From Edolisoma coerulescens (lineage: Eukaryota > Chordata > Aves > Passeriformes > Campephagidae), in assembly GCA_013397115.1 (NCBI GenBank), contig VWZW01006873.1, forward strand, positions 378,477-442,476: 64,000 bases of DNA. Direction: 5' to 3'. The stretch's first letter is position 1. Every line of letters starts with the position of its first letter. The notes under the pieces are model-generated. The model did no database searches. It worked only from the letters and a program-made list of their open reading frames with translations, and was not told the origin of the DNA. The translations under genes were made by a program, and so were the position numbers. Shown here piece by piece: positions 61,847-64,000 of this stretch.

Positions 61847-64000
61847 TCACACTAATCTTCTCTCCTCTTATGGTATTGTGAATAGAATTCCTCTGTTCTT
61901 ACCTTGATAACTTTTCTCCACAGACTTCTTATCACCATAAAACTTTGTCTAGTTTTTCACAATTACTGTACAATCTCTCTCAACAAGTCATGAGATATAA
62001 CTCATATAGAGAAAGAATGCTATAAAACCATTAAATTGTGAAGAAAGAGACTTGTAAGCTTTTATCCATCTGGTTTAATTGTACAAGAACAAGCAGTAAA
62101 CACAAAAAATAAATCTGTAAATATCTAATACTTCTCACATATTCGTAAATAGTTAATATTTATATAGTTTTCTCAGTTAAAAATAGGATAAGCTGTTTCA
62201 GAACCTACTGAAGTGTCTCATGTAACATTTCCTGGATATCTATGATTTTTCTTTGAGAATTAAATTTGATCTAAATTTGATCCACATGTAAGAATTTTTT
62301 TCATTTAAGTATGATTTGCAGATTGTATCCTCAGCATTTCTGTCTCCTTTATCTCATATCATGAAATACTTTTGCAAATATGAGAAAGATGAATGAAAAA
62401 ATTGTGCATTCCATTTCAAAACTGAAGTTTTGAAGTCGTTGAAAAAACTGGTTCTATAAAAAAGGATGGCCCTTCTCTTTCTCTATATTAATTGATACAA
62501 CTCTCCACTGTATTCATTGGGCCACATTCCTATGCATGAGCAAGAGTTTTACAAATTTTTCAAGCCAAAAAGACAGTAAAGAGCTAGAGTTCAAAGAAAA
62601 GAGATGATGATTGACTCTGTTTAGGACTTATAGATGTAAAAATAGAAAGTGTTTACTTGAGAAGGAATTTAATAAGCACCCAGGAGTGAAATGAGATCAA
62701 GGGAAAAAGGAAAAAACTTTACTTTAGAAGGACTGGAAAATTTAGAGACTACTTTTTTCCCATTCTTAACAGTTTCAGTTGTAGCCATAGTTTTGAGAAA
62801 AATTAATTCAAAGTGGTTAATAATACTTTGGAAAATACTCAAAAACTGTAGGCCATGACTGTAAGTCATTTATCAAAAAGTGTATGCACACAAGTAACAT
62901 TTCAATAACAGGAGAATGTCCGTTCCACAATATAATTTAATGTTAGAACATGCTTCAGATATCTACAGTTTACATAAGTGTCTTGTTCTAGTTCTCATCC
63001 TGCCTGATGATATGTACACAGTTTGCTTGAAAATACAGTAATTATGATAATGCTGCCACTTGCAAAAGAGTGATTTATTAAGTGCATCTTCCATTTTATT
63101 AATGTCTTATATTGAGCAAGAAACATAATATAATTTGATAGAAAAATAATTCCTTTTCCTGAAACACATACAAGAATTCTTTCTTCACATTCAGTTTTGG
63201 AACCAAAGATTCTATTGCCAAGAAGTTGATTCTAATGGCAAATAATATATTTTTTGTAGTTAGACACAAAAATGTTGAAATAGTCTCAACATATTCTTCA
63301 CCACTGAAGTGCATATTATCACTAAAATTGTTTAAAATACTCAAAACCTTTCAAGCCTAGATTTTAACAATGCAGGTTAGTGTTTTTATTTCAGAATTTG
63401 AAGCACCTTTTTTCCATACACCGATCTTCAAAACACAAAGATTGAGCTTGAAATGCATTAATTATTTATTTGTTTTATCAGGGCAGGATGATTCCTGTGT
63501 AGTGGGAATCCCTTGAAAAATATAGAACTTTTGGCATTCACTATTCTTTTAAGTACTTTAGACGTAGTTCTAGTATATTTTAATGAATTGTTAGCCTTCA
63601 GACATTTAACTCTACGCATGGCAATAGTAATCTCTATAAAATATATACATTTCGTTCTTGAAATTCTTACTGATGTGGCCCTAAGCAGAAAATTGTTTAA
63701 AATAATACTAATGGATTGTGGAAATGACAGATTTCAAAATGGTCTGGTTGTATCTGCAAGGAGAGTAATCATATATAGATTGTGAACACGTGTAGGTTGT
63801 GAGCACATTGGGAAATTGTCTGTTGAGTAAACTCCCCTTAGAAAAAGATCAACCACTTTGTAACTTTTGATTTTGTTTTTAATTAATTGAGTAATTAAAG
63901 GCGATAGTGACTTTCACAATCACACACTTTTAAAATCAAAATCATCCTTTGGGTTTAAGCCTATTCTCCATCGCTCTTAATGTCTTTTCCATTTCTCTGA

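Larger units (their letters stand above)
58708..64000. other. AT-rich unique sequence, no gene seen
   Basis: About 5.3 kb without a supported gene. It contains the GTTT microsatellite at 60553-60578 and a small hairpin at 61829-61846. Open frames of up to 116 codons (60350-60700, minus) run across the microsatellite and are not credible. No CR1 or LTR was recognised to the end of the window. Confidence 0.55.

Noticed and set aside
1..64000. CRISPR array, operon, phage or other prokaryotic system
   Set aside because: No regularly spaced repeats, no ribosome-binding-site-led gene runs, and the retroelements are avian.
1..64000. tRNA, rRNA or snRNA genes
   Set aside because: No A/B-box or cloverleaf-like segment or ribosomal sequence was noticed by eye. 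A tRNAscan-SE and Infernal run would settle it.

Overview
The window reads as vertebrate nuclear DNA, most likely from a bird and probably a songbird. It is AT-rich, has no dense or operon-like coding, and its recognisable repeats are avian. These are CR1 LINE fragments, two of which end in the degenerate ATTCTATG-like 3' tail, and several endogenous-retrovirus long terminal repeats (LTRs) of types I know from songbird and other bird genomes. The bird assignment rests mainly on CR1 plus these LTRs; the songbird assignment is from memory and less certain.

No protein-coding gene can be called with confidence. The window looks like an intergenic desert or the inside of very large introns. The long open frames near 8.2-9.0, 11.2-11.8, 25.3-25.6 and 51.6-52.5 kb lie inside retroelements, and most others are of a size AT-rich DNA gives by chance. 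Four low-confidence exon-like stretches deserve checking: about 1.47-1.77 kb (-), 36.37-36.60 kb (+), 46.41-46.74 kb (opposing frames on both strands) and 58.29-58.71 kb (+, with a poly(A) signal).

Layout. 0-1.5 kb: AT-rich sequence, then a GC-rich patch holding a 378-base assembly gap. 1.8-6.5 kb: unique AT-rich sequence. 6.55-7.10 kb: a minus-strand LTR with an internal GAA microsatellite. 8.15-12.0 kb: a retroelement cluster, in which a minus-strand CR1 is split by a 517-bp LTR with matching GTCTT flanks, followed by a plus-strand LTR fragment and a 1055-bp minus-strand LTR with matching ACCAC flanks. 17.5-18.1 kb: a plus-strand CR1. 24.9-26.7 kb: a minus-strand CR1 with part of its reverse-transcriptase region, then a plus-strand CR1 endonuclease fragment, then a minus-strand LTR carrying one ambiguous base. 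51.6-52.6 kb: a longer plus-strand CR1. Blocks near 34.4, 38.6, 43.8 and 48.6 kb are richer in GC than their surroundings, and the last three have LTR-like promoter or poly(A) signals. The rest is unique AT-rich sequence with small tandem repeats, short hairpins and homopolymer runs.

I found no CRISPR array, no tRNA or rRNA gene, and no convincing undescribed system. The best second-look items are the nested insertions with target-site duplications, the opposed CR1 pieces, the exon-like stretches and the GC-rich gap.
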